NCBI RefSeq assembly: GCF_030272615.1
Contig: NC_081408.1
Coordinates: 616,838,476 to 616,902,475, forward strand
DNA from: Cryptomeria japonica
Taxonomy: Eukaryota; Streptophyta; Pinopsida; Cupressales; Cupressaceae
Length of the DNA: 64,000 bases
Reading direction: 5' to 3'
Positions 11,516 to 23,440 of the stretch are shown piece by piece; position 1 is the first letter of the stretch; each line of letters opens with the position of its first letter. The position numbers and the translations under genes were made by a program. Below the pieces are notes generated by a model. It was not told where the DNA came from, did no database searches, and saw only the letters and a list, made by a program, of their open reading frames with translations.

Positions 11516-11960
11516 ATTTGATCTCCATTGAAGTTGATTGTGATTTTAGGATGGCAAGTAGAATCTCAAAATTTTAATGCATCACCTCCTAGGGCTAGTA
11601 GTTTTCAATTCAAAAGCAATCTTTCTATCATTTTCTCTTCTCAAGTGCAATAATTCTAGGAGGTTTTCCAAGGGAAGTATTCCAAAATATGGAGGTTCAT
11701 CCTTGTTTTAGGTCACTCATAGCTTGAGAAACTCCCCATGTTGTGCAAGATTACTAAGTTTTACATCTTAGCATTTGGGCACAATCCTTAGTAACAACAG
11801 CTTTTGGCACACCAAGTGGGATAGTTTGGATTGTTTCAGTCTAAGGATTTTCCATACATTGTTGATATTTTTATTTATATAAATGATATCTTCCTTTTCA
11901 GGCAATATCTTCACATGCCTAGTGACTCCGAGTTCAAATCTATTGGTTCAATAGTCCAAG
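11516..11960 (+). repeat. Direct repeat, copy 2, with extra ~170-bp middle
   Basis: Matches copy 1 up to about 11,730. It then carries an extra block ending in CTTCCTTTTCAG before rejoining at GGCAATATCTTCACATGCCTAGTGA (about 11,900-11,925). The extra block contains ATTTATATAAATGATATCTTC, which translates as IYINDIFLF. I treat this as chance or remote retroelement decay. Confidence 0.6.
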
Positions 11961-12219
11961 TGTTGGTATGTTTCAAAGTGAATCTATTTTATTTTGATTC
12001 TCCGGCTCTTTGAATGAATAAATATGTCTATACTTCATAAGAGTTTGTCTTATCAACCCCTATTTCATGAGAGTAATTTTCCTACACCATATTATCTATA
12101 TTAGACCCAAAACACTGCTAGTTTTATCCTAGACAAACTTTCTACAACAAGCTATTAGCATATTCAATATGCTTACCACCCACCCATCCCTACTCAAACC
12201 CCTTGGGAACTTGAATATA
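11961..12219. other. Unassigned spacer
   Basis: AT-rich; nothing recognised. Confidence 0.4.
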
Positions 12220-12335
12220 GATCATCTTATGAGGTAAAGGTTTGTAAGTTGATATGTATGATGATATAGAACAATAGGTTAAAGAGAAAGGAAAAAGTGT
12301 TGATTCATCAATATTATGTTTTCTCTATCTCGGTC
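12220..12335 (-). repeat. Inverted partial copy of 4780-5045
   Basis: The stretch TATGTATGATGATATAGAAC, then GGTTAAAGAG, then AAAAAGTGTTGATTCATC, then the edge TTTTCTCTATCT is the reverse complement of both ends of 4780-5045. About 200 bases of the middle are missing here. The same TC/GA tract follows on the outer side in both copies. Confidence 0.75.
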
Positions 12336-13085
12336 TCCACCCCCTCTCTCTCTCCATATCTCTTTCTCTCATTTATCTCTTGTCTCTCCCTCTCAGTATC
12401 TATCTCTCTATCTCACTCTCCTCCTCTATTAGGTGTGTCTCTCTCCCATTCCCTCACTCTCCTACCTCTCTCTCCTTCTCTAGGGTCATATGGTATTCTT
12501 AGGGTTCATATGGTATCCTAGGGATCCATGCATGTGTCCTACGGGGTCATAGGACACCATATGACTTGTAATGATACATAAGATGTCATATGGAGTCCTA
12601 AGGGGTCATAGGTTGTCCTAAGGGGTCATAGGACATTATATGATCCCTTAGCACACAATAGGACCTATAACAACACCAAATAGTGTTCTAAGGGGTATAG
12701 ATAATGAGATAGAGGTAGAGAGATATAGATATAAAGAGATAGAGAGATAGAGGTAGAGAGATGGAGTGAATAAGAGAGAGATAGTGAGATAGAGGTAGAG
12801 AGATATGAATAGAAAGAGATAGAGAGAGGAGTAAGAGGGAGATAAAGAGAGTAATAGAGAGATGAAGATATAAAGCAAGAGAGATGGGGCAACTAAGAGA
12901 GATGTATAGATAATGAGATATAGATAGAGAGGGATAGGGAGATACAGATAGAGGGAGCAATAAAGAGAGAGAAAGGTGATGAAGACAAGTAACAAAGAGA
13001 GGAACAAAGAGATAGAGAGAGGTAGAAAGGAGATTTATAGAGAGATAGAAATAAGGAGTGTGTGTATGAGTGAGAGAGATAGTGA
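12335..13085. repeat. TC tract, satellite, GA/GATA tract
   Basis: TC tract 12,335-12,480; CACCATATGGTG satellite with the GGATCCATGCATG boundary (about 12,525-12,538) to about 12,692; then a GATA-rich purine tract to 13,085. Frames on the minus strand are low-complexity. Confidence 0.85.
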
Positions 13086-13089
13086 AGTG

Positions 13090-15751
13090 TTGTAACTTGT
13101 AACCTAGCACAATTTACACAACTTGTTGCGACAAGCTAGTCAATCACAACCACTAACTGCATAATCGACAATGTAAAACACGCGACTAACATGCATGTTA
13201 CTCATTATTGACTGGGTATCGGTATAGCAGACCGAGACTGCTCCCGATAGCCGAAACATAGTCCAATATGTCTCATCGAGTATCGACATAGTTCAATTTT
13301 TGTCCCTCCAATGCCCCGATGATCTCAATATACCAGTCCGCATTGTGACCAAGTCCCCTGCGTCATCAGCATAAATCACCCCGAAGAACTCCTAGCAACT
13401 CTCCATCTGCCTTAATAGTCTTATCGGGACTCGGCATATCATAATATTGCTTCTTCTGATGTCCCGATGAGTCCTAATGCATGTTTACTTTATTGGTATA
13501 ATTTACACCAATATCCCTGCAGGTGCTTTTATCTTCATTAGGGGTCAGAATAGCCATTTTCTATTCCTCCCGAAGTCTCAATCAATCTCCGATGCACTTT
13601 TATGCTTTATGCTTCTGAGTTTGTTTTATCAGTATAGGTAATACCAATGGTTCCACCTTCCCAATTCTCCATGTCATATAGTGTCTTAGTGATAGGTTAG
13701 TCAATTGAAAGCGCGCGTTACCGACATGTTAGTCAATCGCAATTGCATGTTACCGATAGGTTAGACAATCGCAGAAAGTTGGTCACAATATGGATGGTGT
13801 AAAATGGACTACTAACACGCCTTAATAGTCTTATTAGGACTTGACATAGCATAAAATTGCTTCTTCTGATGTCCTGATGAGTCCTAATGCATGTTTACTT
13901 TATCATTATAATTTACACTGATATCTTCATCTAGGGTTGGAATAGCCTTTTTCTATTCCTCCTGAAGTCTTGATCAGTCTCTGATGCACTTTTATGCTTT
14001 ATGCTTCCGAGTTTGTTTTATCGGTATAGGTAATATTGATGGTTCCGCCTTCCGATTCTCCATGTCATCGGGGATCGATATAACTATTTTTGCACTAGTC
14101 TTTTTCTCCGATATGGCCATTTTAAAAAAAAAATCAAGACTAGTCTAATCTACCAGGCCCACCATCCTTTTGCTACTTCACGAAAGATAAACTCCACACT
14201 ATTTTGCCTACCGAAATAACACAAACCATTGGATCCTTTTCAAGATGCACCTTCTTTACTTTCCATGTCATCCTCATGCTGGGCCCACTTCCCTTTTGCT
14301 TCTTCACTAAAGATAAAATCGGAGAATCTTTCCTTTACGAAACAACGTGGGCTGTTGGATCAACCAGAAGATATCGTCTGTTAACCTTCATTCTTTAACC
14401 CTCCAGCCGGGCCCGCCACTCTTTTTCGCGGCTTCGTGAAAGGTAAAGTTTGGGCTATTTTCCTTTGCAAATTTATGCACACCGTCAGATCTACCAGAAC
14501 TTGCATGGTTTCTACGGGACCTGACATCGGGTTATCGGGAGGTCCCAATTTATGTTACCCTGATACTCGATGCACTAAATGGAGAAGGGGACTCTATTAA
14601 AGAGACTCTCTCCGATAAAGTGATACCAAGCAAGAAGGGGAGTCAAACTCATCGGGATAACATACATTGTCGGGGAGATGCATTTTGAGTTATCCCGATG
14701 CCCGATGAGGAAGATGAGCTCGACTTAAATGAAGTACTCAGAATTAGTCCGACTCAGCGAAAGCAACTAACACATGATGTTAGTTGAATTCACCATTTTG
14801 TGGGGCAAAAGGAAGGCTGCAACTATTCTATCTCCAAAATAGACCTATCATATAGTGTGTTAGTGACAGGTTAGTCAATTGCAACCGTTAACTTCAAAAT
14901 TGACGGGGTAAAATGCGTTACTAACACACTATTGAAAACGAGGAAAAAATGTCATCCCGATACCCGATGGGGCTATTGATGGAGCTCTTTCCGCAATGGA
15001 GTGATGTCTTCATAGCGGTGACATCGGGTTATCAGGAGGTCCCAATTTATGTTACCCCGATACCCGATGCACTAAATGGAGAAGGGGACTCTATCAAAGA
15101 GACTCTCTCTGATAAAGTGATACCAAGCAAGAAGGGGAGTTAGATTCATCGGGATAACATACATTGTCGAGGAGATGCATTTTGAGTTATCTTGATGCCC
15201 GATGAGGAAGATGAGCTCGACACAAATGAAGTGACTACATTGGGGAAGCCTATGCCGATAAGACCGAAACAACCCAAAAGTGACTAACACGCTATGTTAG
15301 TCGAATTCATTGTTTCACGTTCCAAAAGGAAATGGTAGCCACATAGTCCTTGAATTAGCAAAATAGACTAACACACTATGTTAGTCAAATTCATTGTTTC
15401 ACGAGGCAAAAGAAAATGGTGGCCACGTAGTCTGCAAATCAACGAAAGCGACTAACACGCCATGTTAGTCGAATTCGCCATTTTGTGGGGCAAAAGGAAA
15501 TGGCAGCCATGCAGCCCACGAATCAGCGAGATCCCTTTACTATCATTGGGATAACATACACTATCGGCAATGAGGAAAAAATGTCATCCTGATACCCGAT
15601 GGGGCTATCGGTGGAGCTCTTACCGATAATCGATGGAGTCATGTCTTCATAGCGGTGACATCAGGTTATTGGGACGTCCCAATTTATGTTACCCCGATAC
15701 CCAATGCACTAAATGGAGAAGGGGACTCTATCAGAGAGACTCTCACCGATA
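13090..15751 (+). repeat. CGGG/CGATA-rich repeat with hairpin units
   Basis: No gene. Words such as CCCGATACCCGATG, TCGGGATAACATACA and GACATCGGGTTATCGGG recur. A ~270-bp block at about 13,405-13,690 is repeated directly at 13,815-14,090. A block from CATCGGGTTATCGGGAGGTC to TGATACCAAGCAAGAAGGGG occurs at about 14,520-14,640, 15,020-15,135 and 15,655-15,751. Hairpin units GACTAACA...TGTTAGTC occur near 14,760, 15,283, 15,370 and 15,455. Copia element 1 interrupts the third copy at 15,751. Confidence 0.75.
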
Positions 15752-16823
15752 TGTTGGCATTTTTGATGTTTATGCTGTGATTGTCATTGATGGACACACA
15801 CTTGTATTGAGATCCCCTTTATATGTATGAGCTCATACTCAACCGGTATTTGTTCCAACTGGTATGTTGTATTTTAGTCTTTAGACTAGTAGTGATTTTG
15901 CAGAATGCGTTTCTCAGTCTGAAGCGGCATGTCGACCCCAAGCGGTTCGCAGATCACAAGCGGTACGAGGGTGCAAAGCGGCACAACACATTCTTACCAG
16001 TCTTCATTTTTGTCAAACCGGCAACCGATATTTTGTATGAACCGGGAATACTCTATGATGAGTTACCAATCCACCGATTGTTTGACGGTGCCAACACATT
16101 AATAGTGATTCCTGTGTCGTGTTACTAAGTATGTCTAGGTTCATTGAACCTAGGAAATTGTAAAGAAATCCTATTGGACTGACATGAAATCAGATTCCTT
16201 TAAAAGGGACATCATGTCTAGGGTTTTAGGTTGTTACGAAAAAGGGTTAATGTTGAGCTAGGGTTTAAGGTGGATGTTGAGTTGTTGGAAGAGCGATCTT
16301 ATCTGAGAAGATCAAGTTGTAACTGAGAGAGAGATAGAGAAGACTGAAGTAATGCTGGAATGCATTAGCTGTGAGCAATACTGGATCTAACCAAGCAGCT
16401 TGTGCTATTAGATAGATCAAACACTTGTTGATTACTCACATCTTTAACAAGTCAGTAGCCCCTAACTGGGTAGGCCTCAAAGCCTTTGTAAACTCCTCTA
16501 ACAAGGTGGTTCACACATGTGAATCTAAAATCCTCTAACAAGGTAGTCTTTAATCGAACTTATCTCCTAATAGAGATTGTGATTCCTAATAGGATTTGTT
16601 CTGGTGAAGAACATTGTAAGACCTTAATCGGTCTAGTTTCTATTCTGTAGATAGTGACTTGTGAGTTCCATCTCACCGTGGTTTTTCCCAGTTGGGTTTC
16701 CATGTCAAATATCTTGTGTTATGGTTGTATTGTTTTTGTGGGTGAATGTTTTATTCGCTTTTTGGTTTGTATGTGTGGTAACCGGTTTGATTGTTAGACT
16801 GCTTTACCGGTTTATTTTTAGAC
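15752..16823 (+). repeat. 5' LTR of copia 1, 3' end deleted
   Basis: Matches the 3' LTR (22,097-23,207) from TGTTGGC to TTTATTTTTAGAC, about 5% diverged by eye. The last 63 bases present in the 3' LTR (23,208-23,270) are missing. A short LTR-like piece, CCGGTTTGATTGTCAG, sits at the junction just before gag sequence, so the deletion probably ran through short repeats. Confidence 0.88.
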
Positions 16824-16841
16824 CGGTTTGATTGTCAGTCT

Positions 16842-18057
16842 GAGCAAGCCTATGATGATCTTAAGGTCAAATACAAGGCATCTCAAGCAAAAAGAAGAGA
16901 ACATGCAGAAAAGCTGATGGAACTATCTGAAAGTAGTTCTGAACATGAAGCTAACATGGAAGCTATGATTGCTAAAGTGAATAAGCTGAATGATTCAAAC
17001 TCCAATCTGAGAAAGGAGTTGGAAGGACTGACTAATCAGTTCAGTCAAGAGCTTGAGAACAAGAGAAAAGGTGAAGATTTGGTAAAAGACAGAGATCATG
17101 AGATCTCCAAGTTGAAACATGAGATTAGTGCACTAACTACTCGCCTTCATGAGAGTAGAATGGAAAAAGAAGACATGCAAGGAGAACTAAACATTGCCAT
17201 CTCTGAAAATGCAAGTCTTATGGAGACAAACACTGTTATTTCCAAAGAACTCTTTGAGTCAAAGGAAATACTTTCTAAGTTTGGCAAAAGTACAGTCAAG
17301 CTAGAGCAAAAGCTTGAGTCATCTAGACCGGCAAAGAATACCAATGGTCTTGGTTTTTCTGGACATGAGGAAGGAGAATCCTTAGGAACAAATGCTGAAG
17401 CATCAAAGAAGCAACCGACACTCAAAGGAAAAGGTAAGAAAAAATTCAAACCTATTTGCTTCAACTATCTTAAAGAAGGACACACTGCCAATGTATGTAG
17501 GAGCAAAGCCTACAATAATTTTCCTTATTTTATCAACAATGTACCTAGATTCAATAAGTTCAATGGTCATTGTTATGCATGCAACAAGTTTGGGCATAGA
17601 GAATTTGAATGTAGGTCTGTAGTGGATAACACTGGAAGATATCCTCAGAGGACCCAAGGAAGTGGTCCTGAATCTTTTATGAACCGGAACCACAACCGGT
17701 TTAATGACTTCAATCATCAGTCAAGAAGTGGTGGTCATCAAGTGGCAACCGGATGGAGAGAAAGTTGTATGATATATCATGGTCATGGTCACACTGCTGC
17801 GACATGCAGAAGGAAGAATGGAAACATGTACAATGGACCTTGGAGAGCACCTGGACTTGTTTGCTATCACTGCAGCAAACCGGGTCACATTGCAAGATTC
17901 TGCAGAAGCAGAAAAAGTATCTGATGATATACTGATCACTAAGGAAGGAGAAATATATGTTGAAAAAGTTCAAGGAGACATGAAGAAAACATGGAAGAAG
18001 AAACCAACAATGTTGGAAGAGGAACCGGTTTCTACACCTAGTGTGGAAATATCATAA
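16842..18057 (+). pseudogene. gag: Copia 1 gag (nucleocapsid region), frameshifted
   Basis: The frame opens at 16,791 inside LTR sequence; authentic gag begins near 16,842. Residues of the Gag C-terminal half: a long charged coiled-coil region, then KKKFKPICFNYLKEGHTANVC, then four CCHC-type zinc knuckles. Knuckles 2 (CYACNKFGHREFEC) and 4 (CYHCSKPGHIARFC) are intact. Knuckles 1 and 3 have tyrosine in place of the second cysteine. The frame stops at 17,922-17,924, but a +1 frame continues to 18,057 with Gag-like sequence (DDILITKEGEIYVEKV), so one frameshift near 17,920 is likely. Gag would package element RNA into cytoplasmic particles; this copy lacks its N-terminal half. Confidence 0.82.
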
Positions 18058-18513
18058 CTGGCAAACTAAGCCTCAAAGGCTTAGGGGGAGCAAATGGCAA
18101 AATGCTTTTGAACCCCCAGTTAACACCAGTAAAAGACCTTAACCGATATGCTACACCTGTCGCTTGGCAGAAGACCAGAAATGGTAAAAAGGCAAATTAG
18201 GGTTTAAGCCCTAATATAGGAGCATTAATGATGGTAGGTGAGAGACATGTATAAATGCATTTTTCAAATCATTTATCACTATTTGTTTTCGAGCGAAGAA
18301 AAGTTTTCAAGTGCAGAGCGAAGAAAAGGCAATTTGAGCATTAGATCTCAAGAAATTGGATAACTTTGAAAGAGATTCAAATCTAGTTTGCAAGCAGTAG
18401 TGGAGAACTCAAAGCGGTGATTTGACATCCGATGGAGAGCGACGTAAAGTAGAATCAGGAAGCCCTAAATTCATGTTCGAAAGGTATTTTTTGTGTTCTT
18501 AAAATACTCTTCA
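18058..18513 (+). other. Copia 1 gag-to-ORF spacer, pol missing
   Basis: Noncoding. Contains GGCTTAGGGGGAGCAAATGG near 18,078, a purine motif like the one near 21,998. The junction between Gag sequence and this spacer is where protease, integrase, RT and RNase H would be expected. Confidence 0.6.
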
Positions 18514-21500
18514 ATGGCTTCCGCATCTCATACCAGTTCAAGCACATCCATTGAGTCAGAAAGTTTCATTTAGAGGAAGTCCAAGTATAATGTTGTGTCA
18601 CAAGCTCCAGCTGGAGTCATAGTCGAAGAAGGAATTTCAGACTATATTGATTGCAAGATAAAAGACCTAGGGTCCTTAGCCATTCATACTCAATTAGGTC
18701 TATTTTGCGGAAAGGACAAAAGGATCAAGCCAGAGTTCAATATCTTAGAGAAGAAGAAACTCCATAATGCGGTATATTTTCTGAAAGACTTCATAGAGGA
18801 TCATATCAGGATCATCTTGAGCAGAGTCCATGGTGACAAGATGTACCTAGAAAGAACACATGATATCATGCTTGAGGCAATTCATGTAGTCACCGGTTTT
18901 TGCAACACAGGGGAAGTGCTAGCCTTGAGAACGGTAAGCAAAATGGAAATGACCAAGCTCACTGGTTCGACAAGTGATTCATGAGGTATGACAGTTAATC
19001 CTATCAAGGATGAACTGGTAAAATATGCCTGCATGGTGATAGGCTACAAAACATTCTCAGCCAGCAGGATTAATTCTGTATTTACTGCAGTGGTAAATGC
19101 CACTTACCGAATGATTATAGAGGATAAATCATTTGACTTATGCACCGGTATGCAGAGGCAACTCCTGTTAAATCTTAAGGAAATCAAAAAGGATAATTCA
19201 CTGAGATTTAAGTTTGGACAACTACTAGTAGGGTTGTTTTTCTATTTCCAAGGCTACTTTTCGAGTGTAGGAGATGTCCAGTGGTCCCCTGACCAACCGG
19301 TAACCAAGTAGATAAAGGAAAGTGTGCAAGCCATTGGAACTAGCTACCCTGAGATACTGAACAAATACTTTGATGAGTTCAGAAGAAAGATGAGTCAGAG
19401 GGTACGAATCTTAGGTGACATAGTGAAGAAGTATGAAGACAACATCTGTTTCACTATTCAGGTGGACAAATGTCTAATGGAGGCTGTTGAGCCTAGAATG
19501 GAGGAAGTGGAGCCTATGGGCTATGAGGTCATGTTTGACATGTTGGAAGGGTATGCTTCAACCCTTATTGCCTCACCTCTTGATCCAAAGGCTAAGCGAA
19601 CTTGAACCTACTTGGAGAGGATCACACTGGTTGAAGAACCATCGGTGAAGAAGGGAAAAGAACCAGTAGCCAAGAAAGCTAAGGCAGTGTCTGCAACATC
19701 AGCACCAGCTACCACTGAGACTCCAAGAGTGACCAAGCGGTCACCAACAAAGAAGAAACCAGAGGTAACACCAGAAAAAGTCTTCGAAAGAAAGAGGAAG
19801 ACTAAGGCAAATGAACCAGACTCCGAAGAAACTGAGTCTGATGAACAACCAAAGAAGGTGAAGAAGAATGAACCGGCAACATCCGCACCAATAAATATAG
19901 ATATCTCCTCTTACAAACCTTTGACACATTGTCAAAGAACAATAAAGAATATTAGGAGAAAGTTACTTCATGATTTAATTGATTATTATGATGAATTCAA
20001 TAGTGAAGAAAAAGATGAAGTATTGTAGGAAATCATTCTTTATTTATGTAAAAATGACCGGTCACCATCAGAGATTAAATCTCAGACACCAAATTCATTA
20101 TTTAAAGCATTGGGTAACAAATGGCGCATTGCCATTGAAAAGGAACAAGAGATAAGGGAGAAAGTTTTTGCACAGTACTTCCTCGAACTCTCAAATTCAT
20201 TATTATTTGATGTATTGGATCAAAATAAAGGTCTCTTCTTCACAAGGAGAAGAAGACTCTGGTTGTTGGAAGGGAGAGTTGATGATGTAGAAAAGGATAC
20301 ACATCAACACAGGGCCCATGCTATCAGCTTTCACAAAGCTCAAATGGCCAACCTCCAAGCGTAAAAGGAGCTAGTTATTTCCAAACCGGATGAGGTTTTT
20401 GATGAGGAAGGAAACCTGGTGGAGGAACCAATTGACACCATAGATGTCAATGCCCTGGATATAGAAGATGTCACTCAGGACATACCTTCTGAGGGAACTG
20501 AACAGGGGCAACAGGCCGATCAGGGTGGTGAACAAGTTGTGGACACACAGCAAGTGGCAAAAGAATAGGAAGAGAAAAAGAAGAAGGATGAAGATGAGAA
20601 ATAGGAAAAAGAGGAAGAGAAGAGAAAAGAGGAAGAGGAGAAAAGAAAAGATGAAGAGAAGAAGAAGCAAGAAAAAGAAAGGAAGAAGAAAGAAGAAGAG
20701 GACAAGGAAGAAAAGAAGAAGAAAGAAGAGGTGAAGAAGAAGAAGGAAGAGGAAAAGAAGAAAAAGGAAGAGGAAGAGAAGAAGAAGAGGGAAGAAGAAG
20801 AAAAGGAAGAACAAAAGAGGAGAGTAGAGGAGAAGAAAAAGGCAGAGGAAGACAACGAAGAAGAGAAGAGAAGAGAAGCAGAAAAGAAGAAAGCTAAATA
20901 AGCCAAGGAACGAGAAGCGGGAAAAAGCTCTCAGGTGGAGACTCTGAAGGCAATCGAAAGTCAACCCTCACCGGTTGATCTCTCTAGTCCTATCAATCTC
21001 CAATCTACAAGTGATTCGGAGCTTATGAAAAGCATCAAGGTTGCTCAAGAGTGCCTTGAGATCATTCACAGGAAAAAGAAACAGGACATCATTCAAGCAG
21101 CTATAGACACACTTACCGGTTTAATCCCTGGTACTAATCTTCCTGACACTGATTCATCACTAGCACAACTCAAACTTCTATGTACTTTAGTGGATGATCA
21201 GGTGCAGGGTCTAGAAGAAGCAGCAGAGGCCAATGTAAAGAAAGAGCACCAAAAGGCTCTTAATGTTTCTCTCATGAAGAAATTAAATGAGCTTAGGACT
21301 GAACTGTTAAAGGATCAAAAGGACATAAGGAGTGCCTTGGATGAGGGAAACTTGCTACTCAGAAAAATCTATCAACCTCATCTGTTCTGTGATGATGTGC
21401 TAGCCAAGAAACAACAGCTTCAAACAGACTTACAATCCTACTTAAGTACATTCAAGACTCCTTATGACTCCTTTGCAGCATATGGGCAAACCGTTCACCG

Positions 21501-21801
21501 GTTCCAGATCCAGTCAGCCAAGATAGAGCAAGAGATCAGCACAAGGTCTAGGGATTTGCAGGAGCTTCAACTGGTATTACTTCCACAACTGCAAATTCTC
21601 TAGAAATGCTATCTGAACTTGGATGCCCTAACAGTCACACAAGAACTGAGCACAATAGATGCCATGGAGGAACAAGTATCACAAATGCAGACAGAAAAGG
21701 AAGTGGCAACCTCCCTACTTGAGTCCTGGTCTCTTTCCATGAAACAATTTTTGCAGGACTATAAAGTGGTTTTTGACAAGTATTATTCATTATTGTCATA
21801 A
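18514..21801 (+). pseudogene. Copia 1 extra ORF in the env-like position
   Basis: From ATG at 18,514 one frame can be read 3,288 bases to TAA at 21,799, with no frameshift. It is broken by ten in-frame stops, at 18,571, 18,982, 19,309, 19,603, 20,026, 20,362, 20,566, 20,602, 20,899 and 21,601. Order: globular N-terminal third (to about 19,600), a Lys/Thr/Pro-rich stretch with TPRVTKRSPTKKKPEV, a second globular part, a Lys/Glu-only region (about 20,565-20,900), then a helical C-terminal part ending KVVFDKYYSLLS. No clear transmembrane span and no RT, integrase or protease motif. Its place, between gag/pol and the 3' LTR, is where Sireviruses carry an env-like frame. The product is unknown. 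The stops fit C-to-T or G-to-A changes (CAG, CAA, CGA or TGG). Confidence 0.75.
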
Positions 21802-22080
21802 AATCTTTTATATATACATATATGGAAATAGGTTTTTCAATGGTACTTTGTCATTGTTGGCAAAGGGGAGAAGTATATGGTTTTAAAATTTTGAAATTTT
21901 GATATATGCTATGATATATGCTATGTGCTCTGATAATTATGCTTTGAATGCAAAATTGCTATACACTGTGTTGATTAAGGGATAGTGTATATGTTTAGGG
22001 GGAGCAATTTTGTTAATAGCAAGTTTTTGTTGTAAAACACTTAGATGTCAAAATTTTATTTTCCTAAGTGTTGCCATCAA

Positions 22081-22096
22081 TGCCAAAGGGGGAGAT
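22081..22096 (+). other. Polypurine tract of copia 1
   Basis: CCAAAGGGGGAGAT immediately precedes the 3' LTR start TGTTGGC. It is the primer site for plus-strand DNA synthesis. A second purine motif (TTAGGGGGAGCAA) lies about 90 bases upstream. Confidence 0.88.
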
Positions 22097-23270
22097 TGTT
22101 GGCATTTTTGATGTTTATGCTATGATTGTCATTGATGGACACACACTTGTATTGAGATCCCCTTTATATGTATGAGCTCATGCTCAATCAGTATTTGTTC
22201 CAACTGGTATGTTGTATTTTAGTCATTAGACTAGTAGTGATTTTGCAGAATGTGTTTCCTGGTTTGAAGCGACATGTTGACCCCAAGCAGTATGCAGATC
22301 ACAAGTGGTACGAGGGTGCAAAGCGACACAACACATTCTTACCAGTCTTCATTTTTGTCAAACTAGCAACTGGTATTTTGTATGAACTAGGAATACTCTG
22401 TGATGAGTTACCAACCGACATTTTGTGATGAGTTACCAATCCACCGATTGTTTGATGGTGCTGACACATTAATGGTGATTCATGTGTCGTGTTACTAAGT
22501 ATGTCTAGGTTCATTGAACCTAGGAAATTGTAAAGAAATCCTATTGGACTGACATGAAATCAGATTCCTTTAAAAGGGACATCATGTCTAGGGTTTTAGG
22601 TTGTTGCGAAAAGGGTTAATGTTGAGCTAGGGTTTAAGGTGGATGTTGAGTTGTTGGAAGAGCGATCTTATCTGAGAAGATCAAGTTGTAACTGAGAGAG
22701 AGATAGAGAAGACTGAAGTAATGCTGGAATGCATTGGCTATGAGCAATACTGGATCTAACCAAGCAACTTGTGCTATTAGATAGATCAAACACTTGTTGA
22801 TTACTCACATCTTTAACAAGTCAGTAGCCCCTAACCGGGTAGGCCTCAAAGCCTTTGTAAAATCCTCTAACAAGGTGGTTCACACATGTGAATCTAAAAT
22901 CCTCTAACAAGGTAGTATTTAATCGGACTTATCTCCTAATAGAGATTGTGATTCCTAATAGGATCTATTCTGGTGAAGAACATTGTAAGACCTTAACTGG
23001 TCTAACCTTAACCAGTCTAGTTTCTATTCTACAGATAGTGACTTGTGAGTTCCATCTCACCGTGGTTTTTCCCAGTTGGGTTTCCACGTCAAATATCTTG
23101 TGTTATGGTTGTATTGCTTTTGTGGGTGAATGTTTTATTTGCATTTTGGTTTGTATGTGTGGTAACCGGTTTGATTGTCAGACTGCTTTACCGGTTTATT
23201 TTTAGACTATGTAAGTTTAGTGCAAATATTTTTGGCATACTAATTCACCCCCCCCTCTTAGTATTCATCA
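22097..23270 (+). repeat. 3' LTR of copia 1
   Basis: 1,174 bases, TG...CA. Compared with the 5' LTR it has two small internal duplications: GTGATGAGTTACCAA near 22,400-22,435, and CCTTAAC(T)GGTCTA near 22,990-23,015. It retains the U5 end TTCACCCCCCCCTCTTAG that the 5' LTR has lost. Confidence 0.9.
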
Positions 23271-23275
23271 CGATA

Positions 23276-23440
23276 AAGTGATACCAAGAAAGAAGGGGAG
23301 TCAGACTCATCAGGATAACATACATTGTCGGGGAGATGCATTTTGAGTTATCCCGATGCCTGATGAGGAAGATGAGCTCGACACAAATGAAGTGACTACA
23401 TTGGGGAAGCCTATGCTGATAAGACTGAAACAACCCAAAA
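23276..23440 (+). repeat. CGGG/CGATA repeat resumes after copia 1
   Basis: Continues the repeat copy interrupted at 15,751 (AAGTGATACCAAGAAAGAAGG onward). It includes the GATGAGGAAGATGAGCTCGA segment, also seen near 14,703 and 15,200, and inverted near 26,300. Confidence 0.8.

Larger units (their letters stand above)
15752..23270 (+). mobile_element. Copia element 1, Sirevirus-like, non-autonomous
   Basis: Complete ends: TGTTGGC at 15,752, ...ATTCATCA at 23,270, and a perfect 5-bp duplication CGATA at 15,747-15,751 and 23,271-23,275. Joining the flanks restores a repeat copy present uninterrupted at about 14,600 and 15,110. The interior holds a gag (partial), a large extra frame and the polypurine tract. 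Protease, integrase, reverse transcriptase and RNase H are absent. The end of the 5' LTR, the primer-binding site and the gag start are deleted. The LTRs share GGTTTTTCCCAGTTGGGTTTCC-type sequence with the solo LTR at 31.4 kb and copia 3, as in Sirevirus-type copia. Confidence 0.92.

Noticed and set aside
11831-12013. IYINDIFLF as a reverse transcriptase active-site motif
   Set aside because: No other RT motif is nearby and the key aspartate pair is not present; treated as chance.
20371-20964. Minus-strand 197-codon Phe/Leu-rich frame
   Set aside because: Antisense of the Lys/Glu repeat in the copia 1 extra ORF.
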